Positions 25,830 to 34,226 of a stretch of DNA of 43,402 nt are shown piece after piece. The notes beneath the pieces were generated by a model. The model had not been told where the DNA came from and made no database searches. It was given only the letters and a program-made list of their open reading frames with translations. The stretch is from an uncultured Prevotella sp. (GTDB lineage: Bacteria > Bacteroidota > Bacteroidia > Bacteroidales > Bacteroidaceae). How positions within the stretch are numbered: position 1 is the first letter of the stretch; each line of letters opens with the position of its first letter. A program made the position numbers and the translations under genes. Location of the stretch: positions 1 through 43,402 of the forward strand of contig CAAFRM010000117.1 in NCBI GenBank assembly GCA_900765465.1. The letters are read 5' to 3'.

Positions 25830-26018
25830 ATGAAAAGAATCGTTTATTTAATGGGCGTTGCATTCGCCCTCATGTTGGCGTTGGTATCCTGTAATCCTGA
25901 TGAAGACGATTTCTCAGATATCATCACTGTTAACCAGGTTAGCAGAACCATGCTCAAGAAGAATCTGGAGTACAAGCATATTGAGATGCCGCAGCAGTCG
26001 CAAGCCAAGGGAGATTGA
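25830..26018 (+). CDS. Small 62-residue lipoprotein next to two-component system
   Basis: A signal peptide MKRIVYLMGVAFALMLALVS with lipobox LVSC (Cys21) is followed by a 41-residue mature tail: acidic first (NPDEDDFSD), then basic/polar (SRTMLKKNLEYKH). I recognise no family. It has its own plausible -7 box (25785-25792) and precedes the LytTR regulator by 93 nt; a small GAAAC/GTTTC hairpin at 26063-26075 lies between. The position between a divergent kinase and regulator suggests an accessory sensor or signal component (inference). It could also be an unrelated small surface lipoprotein. Confidence 0.7.
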   Translation: MKRIVYLMGVAFALMLALVSCNPDEDDFSDIITVNQVSRTMLKKNLEYKHIEMPQQSQAKGD

Positions 26019-26111
26019 TGGGGGATTAACATCCTTTATTGCTCATCAAACAATAAATTCCCGAAACTTCGTTTCTTTATATAAAATGTAATATAAACAA
26101 AAATTTGAATC

Positions 26112-26867
26112 ATGGCAATGAAACTGTTGGTAATCGAAGATGAAAAGAGAATGTTCAATCAGCTCAGAAAGATGCTGTTGAAGATAGAACCCAATGTGGT
26201 GATAGAGGGTCCGGTGACGAGTGTGGCTGAGCTGAGAGAAATCCTCGAAGACGGCAATCGTTACGACCTCATCCTGTCTGACGTTAGAATCAACGGAGGT
26301 ACCTGTTTCAATGCCTTTGAAAAGCAGAAGCCGACGGTACCCGTCATTTTCATTACCGCCTATGATGAGTATGCGCTGAAGGCATTCAGAAATAATGGCG
26401 TGGCGTATGTCCAAAAACCCGTAGAGGAAGACGAATTGAAGGAAGCGATGGAGAAAGCCAGAAAAATGCTTTCTCCACAGGAGGATATCACCCGGCTCCT
26501 CGCCATGCTCCAGCCTCAGACCCCAAAATACAGGGAACGCTTCCTGATACCGAAAGGCGACCAGTTTCAAATCGTCAACAGTTTTTCCATCAGTCATTTC
26601 GAGGTTGATGGCAAGAATACGATTGCCTATCTGGAAGATGGCACATCGGTTCATATTTCTGAGAGTATGAACGAACTCGAAGCCGAATTGGATCCCAAGA
26701 TGTTCTTCCGCTGCAGTAGGCAGCATATCATCAACATCGAAGATATCGTGAAGATGGAGAGCACCTGGAATGCCAAGCTTATCCTCAGGCTCCGCCGCTA
26801 CCCCGAGAAAGATTTCGAGGTGAGTAGAGATAGAGTGAAGGAACTGAAGGAGAAGCTGAACCAATAG
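26112..26867 (+). CDS. LytTR family response regulator
   Basis: A 251-residue regulator. The receiver domain (1-120) has the acidic pocket E9/D10, phospho-acceptor Asp57 in DLILSDVRINGG, Thr82 in FITAYDEYALKAF and Lys102 in VQKPV, so it looks fully functional. The LytTR DNA-binding domain spans about 145-250 (ERFLIPKGDQ, SISHFEVDGKNTIAYLEDGTSVHI, FFRCSRQHIINIEDI). Start may be Met1 or Met3. Its natural partner is the LytS/YesM-type kinase on the opposite strand. It lies 243 nt ahead of the eight-gene SusC operon and is the best candidate to control it; this is inferred from position. Confidence 0.93.
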   Translation: MAMKLLVIEDEKRMFNQLRKMLLKIEPNVVIEGPVTSVAELREILEDGNRYDLILSDVRINGGTCFNAFEKQKPTVPVIFITAYDEYALKAFRNNGVAYVQKPVEEDELKEAMEKARKMLSPQEDITRLLAMLQPQTPKYRERFLIPKGDQFQIVNSFSISHFEVDGKNTIAYLEDGTSVHISESMNELEAELDPKMFFRCSRQHIINIEDIVKMESTWNAKLILRLRRYPEKDFEVSRDRVKELKEKLNQ

Positions 26868-26906
26868 TAGGGGAAGAGGGCTTTTCTTGCTTTTAACGAA
26901 TGGGTA

Positions 26907-26937
26907 ATGATAAGGTTATATTTTGTAGCCTTATCAT
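26907..26937 (+). terminator. Possible terminator or regulatory hairpin after LytTR gene
   Basis: A perfect 9-bp stem ATGATAAGG (26907-26915) with CCTTATCAT (26929-26937) and 13-nt loop lies 40 nt after the stop. The nearest T-run begins about 17 nt further on, so termination may be weak. Confidence 0.45.
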
Positions 26938-27004
26938 GGCCTTATACTATCTATTTTTTATTATTTTTCCTTTTTTTCTTACTAAAAATATGAAAAAACG
27001 CATA

Positions 27005-27060
27005 TTTTTGCAGATTTTATGCAAAAAAAGATAATATTTCATATTTTTATTGTAATTTTG
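27005..27060 (+). promoter_or_regulatory. Promoter of eight-gene SusCD operon with upstream dyad
   Basis: TAATTTTG at 27053-27060 fits the -7 consensus, about 50 nt before the SusC start. No TTTG -33 box is present. A perfect inverted repeat TTTTTGCA-N7-TGCAAAAA (27005-27027) is centred 37 nt upstream of the -7 box, the same distance as at the M6 promoter (4833-4887) and one less than at 10802-10858. This suggests an activator site (inference). Confidence 0.55.
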
Positions 27061-27110
27061 CAGCCGATATCACATTATTACATAATAATTTTAAAATAAG
27101 ACGAGAAATT

Positions 27111-30100
27111 ATGGAAAAAAGACTCTCGCTCTTCTTTGTTTGTCTCTTGATGAGCATCGGAGCTGCGTTTGCCCAGATTGACGTATCTGGAACCGTAATA
27201 TCTGCAGATGACAATGAACCGATTATCGGTGCCTCTGTCCTGATTTCAGGAGGAGCTGCCAGTAAGGGTACAGTCACGGATATTGACGGTAAATTTAAGC
27301 TGAATGTTCCTAACGGAACTAAACTCGTGTTTAGCTACGTGGGAATGAAAAGTCAGACATTGGCTGCCACTGCCAACATGAAGGTGGTGCTTCGTCCTGA
27401 AGCGCAGTTGCAGGAAGTGGTTGTGACTGGTTTGCAGAAAACTGACCGACGTTTGTTTACCGGTGCTACCGACCGCGTAAACGCAGAGGAAGCTAAATTG
27501 AATGGTGTTGCCGACATCAGCCGCTCTCTTGAGGGTCGTGCTGCCGGTGTATCCGTGCAGAACGTGAGTGGTACCTTTGGTTCTGCTCCGAAGATCCGTG
27601 TGCGTGGTGCAACATCTATCTATGGTTCATCCAAGCCTCTTTGGGTGGTGGATGGCGTTATCATGGAGGACGTATCCGACGTGAGTGCCGACGACCTGGC
27701 TTCTGGTGACCCGGAGACCCTGATTTCTTCTGCCATCGCTGGCTTGAACTCTGATGATATCGAAAGCTTCCAGATTCTGAAGGATGGTTCTGCTACATCT
27801 ATTTATGGTGCGCGCGCGATGGCAGGTGTCATCGTCGTTACTACCAAGAAGGGTAAGCAGGGACAGGCTCACCTGAACTACACCGGTGAGTTTACTACCC
27901 GTCTGATTCCATCTTACGGCAATTTCGATATTCTCAACTCTCAGGACCAGATGGCCATCTACAAGGAGTTGAAGGATAAGGGATGGCTCAATCTTTCTGA
28001 TATCCTCAATGGCAGCGACTATGGTGTATATGGAAAGATGTATGAGCTGATCAATACCTATAATAGTACCACGGGTATGTTTGGTCTCGCCAACACCCAG
28101 GAGGCTCAGAATGCCTACCTGCAGCAGGCAGAGTATCGCAATACCAACTGGTTTAAGCAGCTTTTCTCTTCTGCCATCATGCAGAACCACTCTGTTAGCT
28201 TGAGCGGCGGTACCGAGAAGAGTAACTACTACGCTTCACTTTCTGCCATGGTTGACCCAGGATGGTACAAGGATAGCAAGGTGAACCGTTATACCGTGAG
28301 CATGAATATGACTCATCATATTCTGGATAATCTCTCTGTCAACCTGATTGGTGGCGGTTCTTACCGTAAGCAGAGAGCTCCAGGTACTCTGGGACAGGAT
28401 GTGGACGTGGTATCAGGTCAGGTGAAGCGTGACTTCGATATCAACCCATATTCTTACGCCCTGAACACATCCCGTGCGCTGGATCCTTATACTTATTATC
28501 ATGCCAACTATGCAGCATTCAACATCCTGCATGAGCTGGAGAGCAACTACATCGACCTGAACGTGGCTGATGCCAAGTTCCAGCTGGAGCTGAAGTGGAA
28601 GCCTTTCAAGGATCTGGAACTCTCTACACTGGGTGCCATCAAGTATAGCACTTCTTCGCAGGAGCACAACATCCTGGAGGATTCAAACCAGGCGTTGGCT
28701 TACCGCGCCATGGACAACTCGCTGATTCGTGATGCCAACAAGCTGCTCTTCACTGACAAGGACGACCTCTATGCCCTGCCAGTATCCGTATTGAAGCAGG
28801 GTGGTATCTACCAGCGCACAGAGAACCGTATGTTGGACTATGACTTCCGTGCCACAGCCAACTACAACCATACTTTTGCGCAGAAGCATATCGTCAACCT
28901 CTTCGGTGGTCTTGAGACTACCGCCATCAGCCGTAACCGCAGTTGGTTTAACGGATGGGGTATGAACTACCGTGGCGAGACAGCTTACTTTGAGTATCTC
29001 TACTTCAAGAAGCTGGATCAGGAGAACTCAAACTACTACAGCCTGCGCAACACCGATTCACGAAGTGCGGCATTCTATGCCAATGCAACCTATTCTTTCA
29101 ATGGAAAGTATGTAGTGAACGGAACATTCCGCTATGAGGGTTCTAACCAGATGGGCCGTACCACCAAGGCACGTTGGATGCCTACATGGAACGTATCTGG
29201 TGCATGGAACGTACACGAGGAGAGCTTCTTCCCTAAGCTCAAGCCATTGTCAAGCCTCACCTTCCGTGTGTCTTACAGTTTGACAGGTACTCCTCCTGAT
29301 GCATCTTACTGCAATGCGCTCACCAAGCTCTCTATGAATACTCCTTACCGTCCTACTACTACTGACAAGGAGTTGGGATTCGTGGTAGCAGCACTCGGTA
29401 ACGACGAGCTTACCTACGAGAAGAAGCACGAGTTCAACTTCGGTGTGGATGCAGGTTTCTTCAACAACCGTCTGAACGTTACATTCGATGTATATCAGCG
29501 TCGCAACTTCGACGAGATTGCTCCTACCGTTACCCAGCTCTATGGCACAGCCTATGCCAATGTGGGTTCCATGAAGTCGTGGGGTGAGGAGTTGAGCATC
29601 TCTTCTACCAACGTGAAAACCAATGATTTCAGCTGGCAGACCAGCCTGATTTACTCTCACAACCGCACGGAGATTACCGACCTCTACAATCAGGGTCGCG
29701 TCATCGACCTGGTTCAGGGTAATGGTTTTGCGAAGCAGGGTTATCCAGCCCGTGCCTTGTTCTCCATCCCATTCGTGGGCATCAACGAGAAGGGCAATCC
29801 TGTATGCATCAACGAGAAGGGCCAGGCTACCGTGGGTGACCTCAACTTTCAGGAGCGTGACAATACCGACTATCTGATTTACGAGGGTTCTACAGACCCT
29901 ATCTACAATGGTTCCCTGGGTAACACCTTTAACTATAAGGGTTTCCATCTGAACCTGTTCCTTACATACGCCTTCGGCAACGTGGTGCGTCTTGACCCGG
30001 TTTTCAAAGCCAAGTATAACGACTTGACATCAATGAACCACGATTTCAAGAACCGCTGGATGCAGCCTGGTGATGAGAATGTTACCAATGTGCCTGGTGT

Positions 30101-30416
30101 AGTGAGCCGTTATGAGTATGAGCAGAACCGTACATTGCTGAGCACTGCCTACAATGCTTACAACTATACTTCTGTTCGCACAGCCAAGGGTGACTTCATC
30201 CGCCTGAAGGAGATTTCACTGGCATACGACTTCCCACACCGCTGGTTGGAGAACTCACCAGTGAACAACATCTCATTGAAGCTTCAGGCTACCAACCTCA
30301 TGCTGCTCTATGCAGACAAGAAGCTGAACGGTCAGGATCCTGAGTTCATGAATGCGGGTGGTGTGGCTTCGCCAATGCCAAAGCAGTTTACTCTTACATT
30401 GAAACTTGGACTTTAA
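27111..30416 (+). CDS. SusC/RagA family TonB-dependent transporter (second system)
   Basis: A 1101-residue outer membrane transporter. Signal peptide ends AAFAQ; CarboxypepD_reg-like domain about 24-107 (VSGTVISADDNEPIIGASVLI); plug domain about 110-250 with IQVRG-type elements (KIRVRGATSIYGSSKPLWVVDG) and LKDGSATSIYGARAMAGVIVV; barrel ending TLTLKLGL. No STN domain. It shares the MEKRL start and domain order with the other SusC in the window, but the two diverge strongly after the plug, so different substrates are likely. First gene of an eight-gene operon; 18 nt to SusD. Confidence 0.96.
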   Translation: MEKRLSLFFVCLLMSIGAAFAQIDVSGTVISADDNEPIIGASVLISGGAASKGTVTDIDGKFKLNVPNGTKLVFSYVGMKSQTLAATANMKVVLRPEAQLQEVVVTGLQKTDRRLFTGATDRVNAEEAKLNGVADISRSLEGRAAGVSVQNVSGTFGSAPKIRVRGATSIYGSSKPLWVVDGVIMEDVSDVSADDLASGDPETLISSAIAGLNSDDIESFQILKDGSATSIYGARAMAGVIVVTTKKGKQGQAHLNYTGEFTTRLIPSYGNFDILNSQDQMAIYKELKDKGWLNLSDILNGSDYGVYGKMYELINTYNSTTGMFGLANTQEAQNAYLQQAEYRNTNWFKQLFSSAIMQNHSVSLSGGTEKSNYYASLSAMVDPGWYKDSKVNRYTVSMNMTHHILDNLSVNLIGGGSYRKQRAPGTLGQDVDVVSGQVKRDFDINPYSYALNTSRALDPYTYYHANYAAFNILHELESNYIDLNVADAKFQLELKWKPFKDLELSTLGAIKYSTSSQEHNILEDSNQALAYRAMDNSLIRDANKLLFTDKDDLYALPVSVLKQGGIYQRTENRMLDYDFRATANYNHTFAQKHIVNLFGGLETTAISRNRSWFNGWGMNYRGETAYFEYLYFKKLDQENSNYYSLRNTDSRSAAFYANATYSFNGKYVVNGTFRYEGSNQMGRTTKARWMPTWNVSGAWNVHEESFFPKLKPLSSLTFRVSYSLTGTPPDASYCNALTKLSMNTPYRPTTTDKELGFVVAALGNDELTYEKKHEFNFGVDAGFFNNRLNVTFDVYQRRNFDEIAPTVTQLYGTAYANVGSMKSWGEELSISSTNVKTNDFSWQTSLIYSHNRTEITDLYNQGRVIDLVQGNGFAKQGYPARALFSIPFVGINEKGNPVCINEKGQATVGDLNFQERDNTDYLIYEGSTDPIYNGSLGNTFNYKGFHLNLFLTYAFGNVVRLDPVFKAKYNDLTSMNHDFKNRWMQPGDENVTNVPGVVSRYEYEQNRTLLSTAYNAYNYTSVRTAKGDFIRLKEISLAYDFPHRWLENSPVNNISLKLQATNLMLLYADKKLNGQDPEFMNAGGVASPMPKQFTLTLKLGL

Positions 30417-30434
30417 TTATTGTAGAAAATAAAA

Positions 30435-32012
30435 ATGAAAATAAAGAAATTATATATCGCCATTGTAGCGTTGGCACTGTCGGCTGGCATGACTTCCTGC
30501 AACGATTATCTGGACAAGCAGCCAGATAGCCGTCTGGACCTGCAGAGCCCTACCGATGTGTCGAAGCTTCTGGTTAATGCCTACCCACAGGTGCATCCAG
30601 CCTATCTGCTGGAGATGTATTCTGACAATACCGATTGTAACCTGAATACCGGTTGGGATGCTGCCAGTCGTTTCCAGCAGCAGGCATACGAATGGGACGA
30701 CATTACAGAAACCAGTGATTATGAGGCTCCTTCTACTTATTGGTCAACCTACTATGATGCCGTCACCACAGCCAATATCGCTTTGGAACACATCAACAGT
30801 CAGGCAGACCAGAGCTCTTATTCTGCCCAGAAGGGTGAGGCTCTCCTGTGCCGTGCCTATGCCATGTTCCAGATGGCTAACGTATTCTGCATGGCTTACG
30901 ACGAGACCACAGCAGCCACAGACCTGGGTCTTCCTTACCCAGAGGTGGTTGAAACCAATGTACACGTGAAGTACGACCGTGGTACCCTTGCCGAACTCTA
31001 TGCCAAGATTGACAAGGATTTGCAGGAAGGCTTGAAGCTGGTAGGTTCTACCTACGACAAGCCTAAGTTCCACTTCACATCAACTTCTGCTGCCGCTTTC
31101 GCAGCCCGTTTCTACCTCTATTACCAGAAGTATGACAAGGCTGTGGAGTATGCCAACAAGGTGTTGGGCAGCAACGCCAAGGGTATGCTGAGAGACTGGA
31201 ATGCATGGGGATCGCTTTCTGCCAACAAGCAGATTCAGCCTAATGCCTACATCGGGTCATCTGTGAAGGCAAACCTGCTGCTGCAGGTGGTTGCTTCTGA
31301 ATGGGGAGCCATCGGAGGTCCGTTCCAGTATGGTGACAAGTATGCACACAGTGCCATCGTAGCAACCAAGGAAACCGTTCAGTCAGAAGGTCCTTGGGGC
31401 ATCAGCGACAAGGTGTTCAACTACACCGTGTTCTCTAATGCATCTCTTTCAAAGTATATCGTACGTAAGATTCCTTACGATTTTGAGTATGCTGATATCC
31501 AGGCAGGTATCGGTACTCCTCACGCAGTATATGCAGAGTTTACAGCCGATGAGACCCTGCTCGTAAGAGCAGAGGCACAGGCATTGCTCGGTCATTATGC
31601 AGAGGCTCTGAACGATTTGAACACCGAGTTGGCTGCCTTCTCAAAGACAGGCGTGCAGCTTACCCTGGATGACGTGAAGAAGTTCTACAGCGACGCTGTT
31701 ACCGCTTATTACACTCCTGAGAAGCCAACTCCACGCAAGGCATTCCACACCAGCTTCGCCATCGACAAGGATACAGAGGAGCCTATGCTGCAGTGCATCC
31801 TTCACTTGCGCCGAATCATGACCGTTCACGAGGGCTTGCGCATGCAGGATGTGAAGCGCTACGGCATCACCATCTATCGCCGTGACGTGAAGAGCAACTA
31901 CAAGATTACAGACATCACCGACACCATGGAGGCACGCGACCCACGTCTCGCCATCCAGTTGCCACAGGATGTAATCACTGCAGGTGTTACACCAAACCCT
32001 CGCAATAAGTAA
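30435..32012 (+). CDS. RagB/SusD family nutrient-uptake lipoprotein (second system)
   Basis: A 525-residue lipoprotein with lipobox GMTSC (Cys22), then NDYLDKQPDSRLDL, the standard SusD start. Helical repeats and YLYYQKYDKAVEYANKVL-type TPR segments follow. The family end differs from the textbook WPIP ending: it closes ...DPRLAIQLPQDVITAGVTPNPRNK, as in SusD-like proteins encoded next to zinc-lipoprotein/DUF4302 genes. It lies 18 nt after SusC and 24 nt before the zinc lipoprotein gene. Lid and binding partner of the SusC barrel. Confidence 0.93.
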   Translation: MKIKKLYIAIVALALSAGMTSCNDYLDKQPDSRLDLQSPTDVSKLLVNAYPQVHPAYLLEMYSDNTDCNLNTGWDAASRFQQQAYEWDDITETSDYEAPSTYWSTYYDAVTTANIALEHINSQADQSSYSAQKGEALLCRAYAMFQMANVFCMAYDETTAATDLGLPYPEVVETNVHVKYDRGTLAELYAKIDKDLQEGLKLVGSTYDKPKFHFTSTSAAAFAARFYLYYQKYDKAVEYANKVLGSNAKGMLRDWNAWGSLSANKQIQPNAYIGSSVKANLLLQVVASEWGAIGGPFQYGDKYAHSAIVATKETVQSEGPWGISDKVFNYTVFSNASLSKYIVRKIPYDFEYADIQAGIGTPHAVYAEFTADETLLVRAEAQALLGHYAEALNDLNTELAAFSKTGVQLTLDDVKKFYSDAVTAYYTPEKPTPRKAFHTSFAIDKDTEEPMLQCILHLRRIMTVHEGLRMQDVKRYGITIYRRDVKSNYKITDITDTMEARDPRLAIQLPQDVITAGVTPNPRNK

Positions 32013-32036
32013 AAAAACATAAAGTAATAGTAAGAA

Positions 32037-32933
32037 ATGAAACATAATATATATATGTTGATGTTGGCATTGGTGATGGGCCTGGGCTTCGTGTCTTGCT
32101 CAGACAATGACCCGGACGATCCAACCATCTTCCCTGTCACCTCTCCGCAGAGAGACAGCCTGGACTTGTGGTTGCAGAAGAACTACACCAGTCCTTACAA
32201 CATCGATTTCAAGTATAAGATGGAGGACATCGAGTCTGACTATACTTATACCCTGACTCCAGCCGACTCGGCAAAGTCTGCCAAGCTGGCTATCATCATC
32301 AAGTATCTCTGGCTCGATTCATACGCCGAGGTGCTGGGTCCTGATTTCGTGAAGCACAATGTGCCAAGAGTAATCCACCTGATCGGTAGTCCGGCTTACA
32401 ACAGCAACGGAACCATGGTATTGGGTACTGCCGAGGGCGGCTTGAAGGTTACACTCTACATGGTGAACAACCTGACCGATGCCATGCTTGAGAGCTATGC
32501 ATCGATGACTCAGTATTACTTCCACACCATGCACCACGAGTTCACCCACATCCTGAACCAGAAGAAGCCTTACGACACATCTTATAACAAGATTACCGAG
32601 TCGGGCTACGTGAGTGGTAACTGGTATCAGATAGCAGATTCTGTGGCTCACGGCAAGGGCTTTGTTACTCCATACGCCATGTCAGAGGGTCTGGAGGACT
32701 TTGCCGAGATGCTGTCTACCTATATCACTTATACTCCTGAGCAGTGGCAGGCTATCCTCGACGATGCCCAGAAGGTAGGTGGCGACGAGGCTGTAGCTGC
32801 ATTGAACCAGAAGCTTAACATCGTGAGAAACTACATGCAGGATTCATGGAATGTGGATATCGATGTGCTGCGTGCAGCCATCCTGCGTAGAGGCAGTGAG
32901 TTGAGTTCTTTGGATTTGGAACATTTAAAATAG
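32037..32933 (+). CDS. Zinc metallohydrolase lipoprotein of SusCD operon (HExxH)
   Basis: A 298-residue lipoprotein: lipobox GFVSC (Cys21), then SDNDPDD. HHEFTHILNQ carries the HExxH zinc site with His167, Glu168 and His171; a downstream EGLEDFAEMLSTYI helix could give the third ligand. This matches the group named substrate import-associated zinc metallohydrolase lipoproteins, a putative metallopeptidase family (Mx1-like) found with SusC/SusD genes. Third gene of the operon, 9 nt before the DUF4302 gene. It probably trims bound substrate at the cell surface before import; peptide cleavage is presumed, not shown. Confidence 0.88.
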   Translation: MKHNIYMLMLALVMGLGFVSCSDNDPDDPTIFPVTSPQRDSLDLWLQKNYTSPYNIDFKYKMEDIESDYTYTLTPADSAKSAKLAIIIKYLWLDSYAEVLGPDFVKHNVPRVIHLIGSPAYNSNGTMVLGTAEGGLKVTLYMVNNLTDAMLESYASMTQYYFHTMHHEFTHILNQKKPYDTSYNKITESGYVSGNWYQIADSVAHGKGFVTPYAMSEGLEDFAEMLSTYITYTPEQWQAILDDAQKVGGDEAVAALNQKLNIVRNYMQDSWNVDIDVLRAAILRRGSELSSLDLEHLK

Positions 32934-32942
32934 AATAGATTT

Positions 32943-34217
32943 ATGAAACATATATTTATAGCTATCGTTTGCTTGTTGGGCAGCATGAGCTTGCAGTCGT
33001 GTCTGCACGATGACAAGGAATTCTTCGACGAGTCGGCTGCCAACCGCATCGAGAGCACCGTTGAGAATACCCAGAAGATTCTGGAATCTTCTGAGAACGG
33101 ATGGCAGCTTCATTATTTCACAGGCAAGGGAATGACCGGTGGCGGCTATACCTTCCTCATGAAGTTTGCCAATGGCAAGGTGACCGTGGCTGGCGATACA
33201 GCCGTTGCTGCACCTACCGAGCGTGCCACATCCAGTTATACCGTTGACCGCAGCATGGGACCTGTGCTTTCTTTCAACACCTATAACGACATCTTCCACT
33301 TCCTGGGAGAGCCTACATACGGCAATATAGAAGGTGAGCAGGGCGACTGGGAGTTCGTGATTACCAAGCTTACCGACGACAGCATCTTCGTAAAAGGTAA
33401 GAAGTGGGAGAACGAGATGGTATTCACCCGTATGGCTGACGGCGTAGACTGGACTTCCTATCTGGACAGCATCGCAGACGTGCAGAAGCGCCTGGGCGTG
33501 AACTACAGCGTGGGCAATTCTTCGGATGCCAGCAAGATGGTGGAGATTAATTCCGCCACACGCCGCATTCTTTCGCGCACTGCCGACGGACAGATGGTAG
33601 AGCAGCCTTTCTATGTTACTCCTACCGGTATCCATGCCGTTAACGAGCCTGTGGCTCTGGGTGAGGATAAGGCACAGGACTTCCTGGTAAGCAAGGCAGG
33701 TGTGTTGACAGCAAAGGACAACGAGAATCTGACCTTGAATTCCTATGCTCCTGGCATCGATACCTGGGTAGGCAACTGGACACTCTCAGCTATGCAGGGC
33801 TCCTGCGATATGACCATCTCGAAGGTGGAAGACCAGGAGAACATGCTGAAGGGTACATTCACCGCTGGCGGATATACCTATAATATCGGATTGAGCTTCA
33901 ACCCGGAGACGGGTGCTCTCAACCTGCCTTCTCAGCTGATTGATGACCCTAGCGGCAGATATCCTGCCTTGTGGCTGATGAACGCCGACCTGAATAAGGG
34001 AACATTGCTCGGACAGGGTGGTATGAACGTGGTATGGCACGGCGTATCTCAGGAAGGTGACTTCGAGGACGATGGCACACTGGCTTCTGAGGGCTATGCT
34101 TCTGATACATTCATCGCCCTGGCTTGTACCGCAAAGGGAGAGCCTATCAAGGAGAATGGTCAGTATGTGTTTGTCATCGAATGGTATTATCTTTCTAATT
34201 TGACTCCAAACAAATAA
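32943..34217 (+). CDS. DUF4302-type lipoprotein
   Basis: A 424-residue lipoprotein with lipobox SLQSC (Cys20) followed by LHDDKEFFDESAANRIESTVENTQKIL and NGWQLHYFTGKG, the recognisable opening of DUF4302 proteins. The rest is predicted beta-rich. Such proteins are regularly encoded beside SusCD and zinc-lipoprotein genes and are thought to be surface accessory proteins; the biochemical role is unknown. It lies 9 nt from each neighbour, so translation is probably coupled within the operon. Confidence 0.82.
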   Translation: MKHIFIAIVCLLGSMSLQSCLHDDKEFFDESAANRIESTVENTQKILESSENGWQLHYFTGKGMTGGGYTFLMKFANGKVTVAGDTAVAAPTERATSSYTVDRSMGPVLSFNTYNDIFHFLGEPTYGNIEGEQGDWEFVITKLTDDSIFVKGKKWENEMVFTRMADGVDWTSYLDSIADVQKRLGVNYSVGNSSDASKMVEINSATRRILSRTADGQMVEQPFYVTPTGIHAVNEPVALGEDKAQDFLVSKAGVLTAKDNENLTLNSYAPGIDTWVGNWTLSAMQGSCDMTISKVEDQENMLKGTFTAGGYTYNIGLSFNPETGALNLPSQLIDDPSGRYPALWLMNADLNKGTLLGQGGMNVVWHGVSQEGDFEDDGTLASEGYASDTFIALACTAKGEPIKENGQYVFVIEWYYLSNLTPNK

Positions 34218-34226
34218 TCAAGCAAG

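Noticed and set aside
25694..25894. 66-codon plus-strand open frame overlapping the small lipoprotein start
   Set aside because: It crosses the promoter of the lipoprotein, has no domain or signal, and overlaps it in another frame.
26046..26864. 272-codon minus-strand open frame opposite the LytTR regulator
   Set aside because: The plus-strand frame has all receiver and LytTR residues; the antisense frame has none of a known protein.
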